Shown piece by piece: positions 35,276 through 45,848 of a stretch of 64,000 nucleotides of DNA. Each line of letters starts with the position of its first letter. Position 1 is the first letter of the stretch. Source of the stretch: Brassica napus (Eukaryota > Streptophyta > Magnoliopsida > Brassicales > Brassicaceae). The notes under the pieces were generated by a model. It was not told where the DNA came from. It was given only the letters and a program-made list of their open reading frames with translations, and did not search any database. The stretch spans positions 53,345,422 through 53,409,421 of the forward strand of contig NC_063445.1 in assembly GCF_020379485.1 (NCBI RefSeq). The letters run 5' to 3'. The translations under genes and the position numbers were made by a program.

Positions 35276-36894
35276 TTCTATGACTAAGCATTTTCGCTTC
35301 CTTTTAATAAAGAGAAGCACATCCCTTTAATAGTTGTTTAATACAATATCAAACCAGAAATCAAAAATATATCTTTTGAGCATGTGAGTGTAAAGTTTTT
35401 TCTGGTTTACTTTGCCATTTTTCATTCGGGTTGTAAATTTTTTTTTTTTTGACTAAAGGTTGTAGAATAATTGCTCCTTTTGTACAGCACATATTTATGA
35501 TTTTTAAATCTAAATTACCTTTTATTTTAGTTAATGCGATTTTCTAAGTGCTCAAATATATTTCTCATTTTAAAACTAAAAAGTAAGCAAAAGGTATTAA
35601 CAAAAAAGTAAGCAAAAAGGTTATGAATGTGAAAAACTTTACACCAAATAATTATTTTCTTACAAAACTAAAAAAAAATAAAATGATATCATCTTAAAAG
35701 ATATGATTCCAAATGTTTATTGAACAATTCTCCTTATTTAATATTTCAATATTCTCCACCATTACCTAATTAATTATTATTATTTTTTAACTGTTGCCAT
35801 CTTCCACAGTTTCAATTAAATTATATTTTTTTCAATTTTATTGCACTTTGACGTGGCATTTGACAAATCAAAATATACATATTTGTTACTAAATTTAAGA
35901 GAGCCAAAAATAACCATTAAGTGGGGGCCCTTTCTGGATCTTATACAACAAAGAGAAAAGAATATTCGTACTGTGTGAAACTCTCAGCCGTTGATAGACA
36001 CACGAGTGGAATCCAGCGGTCAGGAAAGGTTTAAAAAACCCTGGTGGACACAACATAAGGGGAGAAACAGAGTTCTTTGAAGATATCGAGAAGACAAAAT
36101 ACTTAAACCCAAAAAGCCTTCTTTGATCAATCATCGTCATCAGGGCCCCTTATGTTCCGTTCCGTGCCGCCGTTGATGAGTTCGAGTACGATTCTCTTAC
36201 TTAATCTCTCTTTCTCTGTAGTTTGATGGTTAGATGAAGAGGAAAGTTATCAACTTTCACATTTGTTTGTGAATTTTCAATCAAAAGGTTTGATTTTTTC
36301 GTGATGGGTTTGTTTATGATCTTAAGGAAGAGAGAGTTTATGTTAAACCCAGATCCTAGAGTTGCCTTTAGGATTGTAAAGTTTTAAACTTTGATTTGAT
36401 TCTGAGTGTGCTGTCTTTACAGTGATTGATTGAAAAGTATTCTCCTTTATTGAGTTTTTACAATAGTCTCTCTGGCTCATCAAAAGCCAATATAGTGGTG
36501 AAAGTGGGGCGTAAAATTTCATTCTTTAAGCATTGATTCCATATCTTATATATGTAATGGACTTTCACTATCTAAGATGTAAGATGCTTTATCATCTCCA
36601 TGATTTGTCCTCTCATTTCCTTTTAGTGTTATTAGACTGAGAGGTAAGAGTTTGTTTGTGATCTAAAACAAAACAAAAAGGGTTGGGAATATTCATATTC
36701 CTGAGCAGACTGTTTTTGACTGAGTAAAAAGGAATTTATTCAATGGTTCATCTCCTCTACCTAAAGTTTTATTCTCTACATTAACTCTCTCACTCATGCA
36801 TCAAAGGTTTCCTTCATTGCAAATCCATTTTTCTCCATCTGAGTTTAGGATACTGTGTGGTGTTGTTGTGACAAAACAAAACTGTTCTTGTTCC
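35276..36894 (+). promoter_or_regulatory. shared upstream region of caleosin and PHL1; long PHL1 leader
   Basis: Divergent spacer of about 1.6 kb. The right part (about 36100-36894) is T-rich and transcript-like and probably holds the PHL1 5' UTR, perhaps with a leader intron. An in-frame ATG at 36796 lies 33 codons before the preferred PHL1 start. No other gene is seen. Confidence 0.4.
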
Positions 36895-38718
36895 ATGACT
36901 ATGGCTAATGATTTCGGATATTCAACATCTTTTTCAGCTCTGCATACTTCTGTAGAAGACAGATACCCTAACTCTTTCTATGGTTCATCAGGGCAGGAGC
37001 TGATGAACAACCACCCTGTGCCTTGTCAGGTGGTCTCTGGTGGCAACTCTGGTGGGTATATGTTTCCTTCTCCCTCCGGATTCTGCAATGTTTCACCTCT
37101 CTCAACTCATGGGAGGGCTTCCCAAACTCAGCCACCTGTTGCCACCACCCCAAGCGACAGATTGGCTATGCAGGATTGCTTTTTGGAAGCACAATCAATG
37201 AATCACCCCCTTCCAGAGTTTTCAGATCCACTTGACGAGTTCTTTGATTTTGCTGACCATGTTCCTGCTCTGAATCCACAAGCAGAGAGTAGTGACCTAA
37301 GAGTGGGCTCATCAATGGAGCTTCACGAGAAAAGCGAGTGGCAAAGTTGGGCAGATCAGCTGATGTCCGTTGACAACGGTTTGGAGCCGAACTGGTCTGA
37401 GCTTCTTGGAGATCCAAGTCCACACAATCCAACACCACCAACACCATCTTTGGATGTACCAAGGCAAGAGATGGTAGCTAACCACCAGCAGCAACAGGTG
37501 GTTTCGTTGGAGGAGCAGCTGAATGGTATAAACTCATCAGCTAGTGGAGCAGCAACAACTAAACAGCGCATGCGTTGGACACCGGAGCTTCATGAGGCGT
37601 TCGTTGAAGCTGTTAATCAGCTTGGTGGTAGTGAACGTGCGTAAGCTTTCTTTCTTCTCTCTGGTAATTATAAACAGTGGAGCCTATTTCTTTTCTTGAC
37701 GTTTTTTTTTTATAATTTCAACCTCAGGAGCCACGCCTAAGGCTGTTTTGAAGCTCTTGAATAACCCTATCTTGACCATTTATCATGTCAAAAGCCATCT
37801 GCAGGTTTTGTTCTTACCCATGTGTTTATTTGTTTCTCTGCTACACTTAGCTCATTTCTTATTTATCTACTGTCTTTATATTAAAATATTTTTCTACAGA
37901 AATACAGAACGGCAAGGTACAAACCGGAGACTTCAGAAGCTACAGGTTAGGATTTCATATAGTTTAACTCTTAGATGCAAAACCGAAATTTTGGTTCGGT
38001 TCGGTTCAAAATCTCAGGCCTAGTTTAACAAAATACTTGTACATTTTTTTCCTAAGCTTTAAACCACATAGGCCTCTTAAAGAATTGGTCACCTCTCTAG
38101 AAAAGACTAAAGTCTGTATTAATCTTTGTTTCTTTCTTTGCACAGGAGAACCTCAAGAAAAGAAGATGACATCTATTGAAGATATCAAATCTCTTGACAT
38201 GAAAACGTAAGTTAATTTTCTTACTGCATAACAAACTAAGAGAGTATCTGATTGTAAATGTGTTGAAGTTACTTATATGTGTTTTCTAGCTATAGTTAAT
38301 TTATGTTTTCTATTTTTCTTTTACTAGGAGCGTTGAGATCACACAAGCTCTAAGGTTACAGATGGAAGTTCAGAAACGTCTTCACGAGCAGCTCGAGGTA
38401 ATGATTTCTCAAAAAAAAAAAGAAACTATCCAGAAAGAGTATTAGCCTGTTGTGACTATTGGCTGATGTTTGTTTTAAATATATATGTCACAGACCCAAC
38501 GAGCGCTGCAGTTACAGATTGAGAAACAGGGCAGGTACCTGCAGATGATGTTTGAGAAACAACAGAAGTTAGAAGAGAACAAGAGCTCTTCCTCCTCAAA
38601 GCAATGCAACGGCACATCTACAGAAGTTGAATTTGAATCTGGTGTTGTGACACAAATAGCGGATCAAAGTGAATCTGCTGTTTCAGTATCAAGGAAACGG
38701 GCCAGAGAAGATGAGTAG
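36895..38718 (+). CDS. PHL1: MYB-CC (GARP) transcription factor PHL1, phosphate starvation response
   Basis: Six exons encode 406 residues: 36895-37636, 37728-37804, 37900-37945, 38146-38206, 38328-38397 and 38494-38718, with GT-AG introns and consistent phases. The GARP/MYB domain (about residues 222-282) contains RMRWTPELHEAFVEAVNQL and TIYHVKSHLQKYRTARY. The MYB-CC coiled coil follows with ITQALRLQMEVQKRLHEQLE and LQLQIEKQGRYLQMM. PHR1 and PHL1 bind P1BS sites as dimers, activate phosphate-starvation genes and are held by SPX proteins when phosphate is high. The N-terminus (MTMANDFGYST) and the middle LPEF-DPLDEFFDF and EWQSWADQL blocks match PHL1 (At5g29000) better than PHR1. The Arabidopsis-like start at 36895 is preferred over the in-frame ATG at 36796. 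The C-terminus ends in a basic SRKRAREDE. Confidence 0.93.
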
Positions 38719-39297
38719 ATTGAAAAACATATTGATTTGGTTGACGAGACATGTTTATTGGGAGTTAAGTTAGGTGTTCTATGGAAAACACACAGAGATG
38801 CATTAACTACAGTTTTGTTAAAAGAAAATTGTTTCTTCACAGCTTTGTGCTTTGTTCAGTTTAGGAGGCAGTTGCTTTGAAGGCCCTGCAAAATACTAAC
38901 TGAAGATCTATTATTGCTTAGGGCTGAGATTTTGAACCGAAATATACAATCAAACCATACCCTAACCGAATTTGACCGAATTTATTTGAAATTTTAACAT
39001 GATTAAACCAAAATAAAATAAAAAAATTGGTAGGATTTTAAAAACCCAACTATTTAAGCTTTTTGGGGGGTTAATTTGGTAAGATTTATATTGAACCTAG
39101 CTATCTGAAAACAGAACTGGATTATTCAAACTACCCGAACCCGCATGCCTTATTGAAATTAAAAATGATTGAAGAGAGCAAAACGGCTGTTTCTTATAGC
39201 AAACGTGTTCCTTAACAGATTCACAAATAAGATGGCATCAATAACACAACAACCTCTTGTCATCTAAGTGACATCCAGTTTTTCAGGATGTCAATTA
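38719..39297. other. PHL1 3' flank and spacer
   Basis: Holds the PHL1 3' UTR and an AT-rich spacer with degenerate aaccgaa motifs near 38940-39130. No gene is seen. Confidence 0.45.
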
Positions 39298-39536
39298 TTA
39301 TTCCTGTTCTTGATTGGAACGGGAACTCGAGGAACTAGATTTAGGAGCACTATGATTCCTATTCTAGCTTTCTTGGCTTTCATTCTGCGTTTCTTCTCAG
39401 CTGAGCGAGTCAACCCATGTGTAATCTGACGGTATGAGGAAAGGGTCAACTTCATTGTCCTTGTACCTGTTACTGTCCTGTCACTTATCTGGCCACTACC
39501 ACTGGTACCTTTAATCCAATGATCCACGACCCCTAT
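39298..39536 (-). pseudogene. unidentified gene fragment (possible terminal exon)
   Basis: On the minus strand, after an AG at about 39537, a reading frame encodes a basic segment (DHWIKGTSGSG, then SAEKKRRMKAKKAR). After a one-step frame change it continues as NHSAPKSSSSSSRSNQEQE and then stops at 39298. The composition (basic, then serine-rich tail) looks like a genuine C-terminal exon that has suffered an indel. No upstream exons were found. The family is not recognised. Confidence 0.35.
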
Positions 39537-39607
39537 GAATCTATGATGCTGATGGATGACTTTGCATCATGAAAAACATAGCTAAACTGATATACTGGAG
39601 AGAAGAT

Positions 39608-40040
39608 ACCACATCGGAAATATGAAAGGGACTTGAGTAATATATAAGGGACTTGGGCCAATCCACTAATTGACAATTGGTTTTAAGTTGGAAGACCAAG
39701 AAACTTATTATGGTATCAGAGCCCAGATCCTAATAAATTAAACCCCTAATTAATATTAATCCTACCCGACCGGGTATATAGGTCGTAATTGACTCGCTCG
39801 ACAGAGTATAACTGTCTTAAAAAAAGTTTCCGAGATTTCTGGCCGATAAGAGCCATCATCTTGAGGAGGGACATTAGTGGATTGGCCCTAACCCTTTAAT
39901 TTATTAGGATCTGTGCTCTGATACCATGTTAGATTCGGGTTTACTATGGACTTCCAACTCAAAACCAATTGACAATTAGTGGATTGGCCCTAACCCTTTA
40001 TATATTACTTAATGTCCCATTGATTTTCCAATGTGGGATA
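39608..40040. repeat. inverted pair of TRIM-like LTRs, each with a primer-binding site
   Basis: The left arm (39608-39740) runs from ccacatcgg through tatataaggg, gccaatccactaatt and ttggaag to TGGTATCAGAGC (39711-39722) and cagatcctaataaatta. The right arm (39898-40040) is its reverse complement with scattered mismatches, including GCTCTGATACCA at 39915-39926. TGGTATCAGAGC is the initiator-Met tRNA primer-binding site of plant LTR elements. The two LTR-plus-PBS units therefore face each other across about 157 bp instead of lying as direct repeats. The structure would fold into a hairpin if transcribed. Confidence 0.8.
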
Positions 40041-40405
40041 CATATCCCTTAATATAAAAACAAAAAAAATGAACATTTTGGGTTTCACAAATTTTAAAAA
40101 AACCGTAGATGATCAAGTAGCTAACACATCTACAAAGTTCAGACAAACCAAGAAATAAAAACATCAGCATAGTCGATTGCATTACAAGCGATGAGATTAG
40201 ACGATTCTTAACAAACAAGCTCCAAAGATTCTGCCCAATCACTTTGCATTTTATGTTACGCAAGATTTAAACAATATGATGAAATAATAGCATTTGCACA
40301 ACCTTCAACTTCTAAAGTTTTGTTTTCTTACTCTTATTCAATCAACACTGGCTTTGGTGGATCATAACAAGAGAGTGAATCCAAGGAAGCTTGACCTTTA
40401 TGAAC

Positions 40406-41121
40406 TCATAAGGGAGCCTCCAGCAACTCATCCCTAACCTCACCACTTCCATTCATTGAAAGCCTTATGTACTCTCTATGTGCAAAACGGTCCCACTCTG
40501 TCAACGTAGGCTTCTCACGCTCATGTTTCCGTTTTGAAATGTTATAAGAGCACCCCGCGTCAAGAAGCACCAAGGTTAACTATCATTCAGACAACAAGTA
40601 ATGGATCATGTGTTTCAAATGCCATAAATTTGTTAAGATTAAACAGCATGTTGTAGATGTCCCCAGAGAGCTTGGAGCCCTTCAGGTCAGGCATGGTTAT
40701 ATAGCTTTTGAGACTGACACTCTCCTATAATTTACTTTAAATACTAAAATGGCTTGAGCATATAATAACCACAAAATCATGAGACATAGTGTTTCAACCT
40801 CTGGTCCGATCATATCACTAATCTTGCATAAGACATCCTCAAAAAGAACAGCCTCTTCCTCCATGCACTCCTTCCAACGCATATATCTGCTCCTCATAAA
40901 TGAACTGCATCATGTCTCGTAAGAATCCCATTCCCATCCAAGTCTACGTACTTAAACCTGGTACAATACATCATTATCTCAGATCAAAATGCTATCTGTC
41001 TGGATCCTTGCCTACAGCTTACCAGTATTCTAGGCTAGGCACTGATGATTTATCTTCTTCCGCAAGTATGAAATACACAAAATCCTCATACCCCATCGTC
41101 CCTTCAACTTTGCTTGTGACC
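40406..41121 (-). pseudogene. truncated PP2A B''-type regulatory subunit pseudogene (At5g28900/At5g28850-like)
   Basis: Pieces on the minus strand match the C-terminal half of the EF-hand B'' regulatory subunit of protein phosphatase 2A. They are [20 protein letters not shown], an intact-looking intron, FKYVDLDGNGILT (EF-hand), YEEQIYALE, then [40 protein letters not shown], and [16 protein letters not shown] ending near EAPL. Frame changes occur after GILT and after YALE, and the exon near 40580 is damaged. The first half of the gene is missing; upstream sequence is AT-rich spacer. The position between PHL1 and GME is where this gene is expected from Arabidopsis order, so it is a decaying syntenic copy, not a retrocopy. 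Confidence 0.85.
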
Positions 41122-42300
41122 TGAGTAGCAAACCAATGTATGATCAGTAAAGAGAACTAATAACTTGGAACAATAAAAGAACATAAAATTAAATAAATCT
41201 TAAATATATTTATTTTGATACTAAAATTCAGTCATAATATTAGTTTTGAGTGTGAAGTTGATTTTTTCAAGAATTTTGTTAATTGAATTTTTTTCATGAT
41301 TTTTTTTTTAAATCAGATTCAAATTATATTTGATATTTGAAATATCATTTAATAAAACTTGTTTGGGTTTTTTACAATTTAGAACGAGTACAAATTCGAG
41401 ATTTTGGCTATGGTTTGATTTGAACCTCGGTTCAATTAGCAATGTCAAACAGAATATTTAAGTGTGAATATTAAATCTAAGAAAATCAATTGAATTTGAA
41501 GAAATTAAATTTTTAATTAATTTTGATGTTATTTGGTTATAAATTTCAGTAGTTTTTTAATTGTATTATTGGATTAGGCATTTGTAATCACTTTTGTAAA
41601 ATACTTAAAATTATAGTGTTATTAAATTTAGCAATTTTGGTTTTATTAGATATTAGTGTTATTCTAATTTTGGTGTATTTTGTGATAATAAAAATTTATT
41701 AGAACTCTACTACAAACATGCAAAAACCCAATAATGTTTTCAGATTAATATTTAAATTATTTGTATATCATTTATATAAAAATATATTAAATCTTATTAT
41801 TGATCACTATGATACAATTGATTTTATAATAGATGTACCTGTTTTAAAATTTATTTTTAAGATATTCATAAACAAATTATAAGAATAATTTTTATTATTT
41901 TGTATCTAAATTTAGTGCTCTATATTTTATCTTGGTTTTTATTAGCTAATATCATATAAAATTAGCTAATATTATTTTTTTGTTAGTCGAAATTTTATTC
42001 TATTTTTTAAATGATTTTATATAAGATATAAAATAATACTTATCAGCCTTTTTCATATACAAAGAATTAAAATGTTCATAAAAGAAATTTATTTTTCTTA
42101 AATGTGTTTATATTTTTTAAAAAAAAATTAAAAACCTAAGAAAAGACAAGTGCATTAAAAACCATCATAAAAAAAGTAATTTTCTCGTTATCTATTAGTT
42201 AAACTAAATTATTTCATAATCAATAAAAAATTTGAACTGTTTTGGAGGATATATTAGTCCTAAGCCAAAATTAAAAATGAAAAATACAGAGACGCAGTAA
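41122..42300. other. AT-rich spacer upstream of GME
   Basis: Very AT-rich, low-complexity sequence. No exons of the PP2A pseudogene and no TE termini are recognised. Confidence 0.45.
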
Positions 42301-42722
42301 TCGAAGATTTGACGAGAAAGATTAACAAAACGAGTGGCGTTGCTCTCCTCTGTTCATCATCTTCCTCCTTAGCTCGTCTCCTTGTCTATTTATAACAACA
42401 CACAGAGTTCCTCTCCGTCCTTCCACAAAGTCCTCACCTTTATCTCCCCCTCTCTGCATTATCTCTTCTTCACCGTCTCGAAGCTTTCTCAGGTTAACTG
42501 ATCTAATCCCGGTTTGGTTTTCTGATTTGGTTAGTGTTTGAGATTGCAAGATTTTGATATCTTCTCTCTCTCCGTGTGTGTGCTTCTTCTGTGGATCAGA
42601 TTACCAAAGTTCTGAAACAGTTTTGTGTATATATAGTAATATAAAGATTGTACATTTAGCCAATTTGCATGAGATCTGACTGTTCCAGACTTGTTGGATT
42701 TGCTTTCATCCCTTCTCATTTT

Positions 42723-43225
42723 GATTCAGACATTACAAAGTTTAAGTCTTTATTGTTCTGTCTTACTAGATTTTTATTTTTGTCTCTTCCAAATTTTTGA
42801 TTCAGACATTACAAAGTTTAAGTCTTTATTGTTCTGTCTTACTAGTTTTTTTTTTGTCTCTTCTTATTTTTGATTCAGACATGACAAAGTTTAAGTCTTT
42901 ATTGTTCTGTCTTACTAGTTTTTTTTTTGTTTTCGTCTCTTCTAAATTTTTGATTCAGACATTACAAAGTTTAAGTCTTTACTGTTCTGTCTTACTAGAT
43001 TTTTGTTTTGGTCTCTTCTTATTTTTGATTCAGACATCACAAAGTTTTAAGTCTTTACTGTTCTGTCTTACTATATTTTTGTTTTTGTCTCTTCTTATTT
43101 TTGATTCAGACATGACAAATCTTAAGTCTTTATTGTTCTGTCTTACTAGATTTTTGTTTTGGTCTCTTCTTATTTTTGATTCAGACATTACAAAGTTCAA
43201 TTCTTTACTGTTCTGTCTGACTAAA
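42723..43225 (+). repeat. seven-copy 75-bp tandem repeat in the GME leader intron
   Basis: Copies starting with gattcagac lie at 42723, 42799, 42872, 42952, 43027, 43103 and 43178. Spacings are 76, 73, 80, 75, 76 and 75 bp. Each contains caaagtttaagtc, attgttctgtcttactag and a T-rich tail, resembling a branchpoint plus polypyrimidine tract. The array runs to the probable acceptor gtgtgtag, two bases before the GME ATG. A donor-like CAG|GTTAAC lies near 42492. The array thus makes up most of a likely 5' UTR intron. Confidence 0.9.
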
Positions 43226-43237
43226 TTGGTGTGTAGA

Positions 43238-45084
43238 ATGGCTGCAAGCACCAATGGAAGTGCTGACTATGGAGCCTACACATACAAGGACCTCTCTCGA
43301 GAACTCTACTGGCCTTCTCACAAGCTCAAGATATCAATCACCGGCGCTGGAGGTTTCATAGCTTCCCACATTGCTCGCCGTTTGAAGCACGAGGGCCATT
43401 ACGTCATTGCCTCCGACTGGAAGAAGAACGAGCACATGACTGAAGACATGTTCTGCGACGAGTTCCACCTCGTTGATCTCAGGGTCATGGAGAATTGCCT
43501 CAAGGTTACCGATGGCGTTGATCACGTCTTTAACTTGGCTGCTGATATGGGCGGCATGGGTTTCATCCAGTCCAACCACTCGGTTATCATGTATAACAAC
43601 ACCATGATCAGCTTTAATATGATCGAGGCTGCTAGGATCAATGGGATTAAGAGGTTAGAATTGAGTTTTTACTGAGCTATTGGTGGTTTTTAATGTAAAC
43701 AGAGTTAAAAAGATTGGAACTTTTGATGTGGTTGTTTCAGGTTCTTCTATGCTTCTAGTGCATGTATCTATCCGGAGTTCAAGCAGCTAGAAACTACTAA
43801 TGTGAGCCTCAAGGAGTCAGATGCTTGGCCTGCTGAGGTTTGTGCCACCCTGATGATGATTATCCTTCCTTTTTGAATAACTAAAAGGTTTTGGGCCCGT
43901 AGGCCCGTACATAGGCCCAAACCATTTTAAATTCGCTTTCTTTTGGAGAGGAGACCCTTTTTGAACCTGACCTCTTAGACACCTACTAGATGTCTATCTA
44001 TCATTCATATGAAGAGTCTTTAATACTTTGATTTATGATGTTATATATAGCCTCAAGATGCTTATGGTTTGGAGAAACTTGCAACGGAGGAGCTGTGCAA
44101 GCATTACAACAAAGATTTTGGGATTGAGTGCCGCATTGGAAGGTTCCATAACATTTACGGTCCTTTTGGAACATGGAAAGGTATTACAAACAAAACAAAA
44201 CAGTTTCCAGGAACTATTCTTTGCTTTACCATCGTGTTTAATATTGGTAGGTGGAAGAGAGAAGGCTCCAGCTGCTTTCTGTAGAAAGGCTCTCACCTCC
44301 ACAGATAGGTTTGAGATGTGGGGAGACGGGCTTCAAACTCGCTCTTTCACCTTCATTGATGAGTGTGTTGAAGGTGTACTAAGGTGAAGACATTAGCTCC
44401 ACATTAGAAATAATATAATTTGTATCAATGTTCTAAAAATCGGGGACCTAAACGAAATGATATTTTAAAAGAAAAAAATCGGTCTAAATGCTCAAAAATC
44501 ACTTTAGGTGCCTCTCTAATCAATAAATTTCATATAAATTGTGTAACTACCGCATAGCTATTTCTTTGAACATTAATTTGAATGTTACAACGTTGTATTA
44601 ATCTTCCTCATGGTTGTGTGTTTAGGTTGACAAAATCAGATTTCCGTGAGCCGGTGAACATAGGAAGCGATGAGATGGTGAGCATGAACGCGATGGCTGA
44701 GATGATTCTGAGCTTTGAGGAGAAGAAGCTACCGATTCACCACATTCCAGGACCAGAAGGTGTTCGTGGCCGTAATTCAGACAACAATCTGATCAAAGAG
44801 AAGCTTGGTTGGGCTCCAACAATGAGACTGAAGGTACCAAAAAAACTTTATTATTATTTTTATTCTAAGTAAGCTCAAAGATAGGATGAGAGTTTGACTG
44901 ACACCTTATGTGACTCGTGGTGGATCAGGAGGGGCTTAGAATAACTTACTTCTGGATAAAGGAACAGATTGAGAAAGAGAAAGCCAAAGGCAGTGATGTG
45001 TCGCTTTATGGATCATCAAACGTGGTTGGGACTCAAGCACCGGTTCAACTTGGCTCACTCCGTGCTGCTGATGGAAAAGAGTAA
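43238..45084 (+). CDS. GME: GDP-mannose 3,5-epimerase
   Basis: Six coding exons give 379 residues: 43238-43653, 43741-43837, 44051-44180, 44251-44383, 44626-44833 and 44929-45084, with consistent GT-AG phases. The enzyme converts GDP-D-mannose to GDP-L-galactose (and GDP-L-gulose) in the cytosol. It is a branch point for ascorbate synthesis and for L-galactose in cell-wall rhamnogalacturonan II. It is an extended short-chain dehydrogenase with a Rossmann motif GAGGFIASH (residues 36-44), the catalytic-region SSACIYPEF, the YGLEK (Tyr-x-x-x-Lys) pair and GGREKAPAAFCRKA. All expected active-site motifs are intact. Length is close to that of the Arabidopsis enzyme (377). The N-terminus is slightly different (MAASTNGSADYG). 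The long intron 4 and the leader repeat array are the only oddities. Confidence 0.96.
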
Positions 45085-45606
45085 ATGGCTCAAAGCTTAA
45101 TATATAATTAAGGTCAGGGAAGTGCTTAATATATACCTCTAAAGTAAGCTTTTTAAGCAGTAATAATTGTTTTGGATTTGAGTGTCCTCTTCTGCTGCTG
45201 ATATTTCTTGTTCAATTATTATTTTTTGGTTGGAAAAACATTTCCTGTTAAACTAGATTATACTATGTATTAAGTATATATTATTGTGGTCCAGATACAA
45301 TATTATTGTGGTCCTGATACAATATTTTTCTGTCATCTTTATCAATAATGTCTCAAGACCATATCTTCACACATCTCTAGAGATTAGAGATTACTCACCA
45401 TTCTTTCTCTTCTCTCCACTTCTTTCTCAGCCAAAACAATCACACGTTACTATCCCCATTGATTAAATGTTAAACATTCCACACTGATTAAGAGTAAGAT
45501 TAACTAGGAAAAGTCACATGGCACTCTCCTTTTCAAACTAGCTTATGTGGTGTGCTATTTCTAGGTGTATTCGGATTTGATTATATGTTAGCCTGACATA
45601 ACTTCG
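45085..45606. other. GME 3' flank
   Basis: Contains the GME 3' UTR and AT-rich spacer up to the Copia target-site duplication. A small local duplication (attattgtggtcc-gatacaatatt) occurs near 45280-45325. No gene is seen. Confidence 0.45.
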
Positions 45607-45611
45607 TATAT

Positions 45612-45771
45612 TATTACGATAATCATCGTATATTATACTTTGTGATAAATATGATTAGTTAGAGATAATGTTTATCGGTTTGATAAGCCGACTTATGTGA
45701 TGTATATATACTTTGCCTTGACCACATTAATAAAACAAATCTTATAGTTAAATTCGATATCCTCTTCTACA
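45612..45771 (+). repeat. 5' LTR of the Copia element
   Basis: 160 bp, starting TATTACGATAATCATCG and ending CTTCTACA. Compared with the 3' LTR it differs at four positions (gccgac/gccaac, ttgacc/ttgagc, caaat/caagt, aaattc/aagttc). Confidence 0.95.
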
Positions 45772-45783
45772 TGGTATCAGAGC
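45772..45783 (+). other. Copia primer-binding site
   Basis: TGGTATCAGAGC immediately after the 5' LTR is complementary to the 3' end of initiator methionine tRNA, the standard primer for plant Copia elements. Confidence 0.9.
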
Positions 45784-45848
45784 TTACGTTCATTCAATAA
45801 AATTTCTAGTTTTGTGTTGGTTCTTTTGTTCAAAGTTCGTCAGTGACA

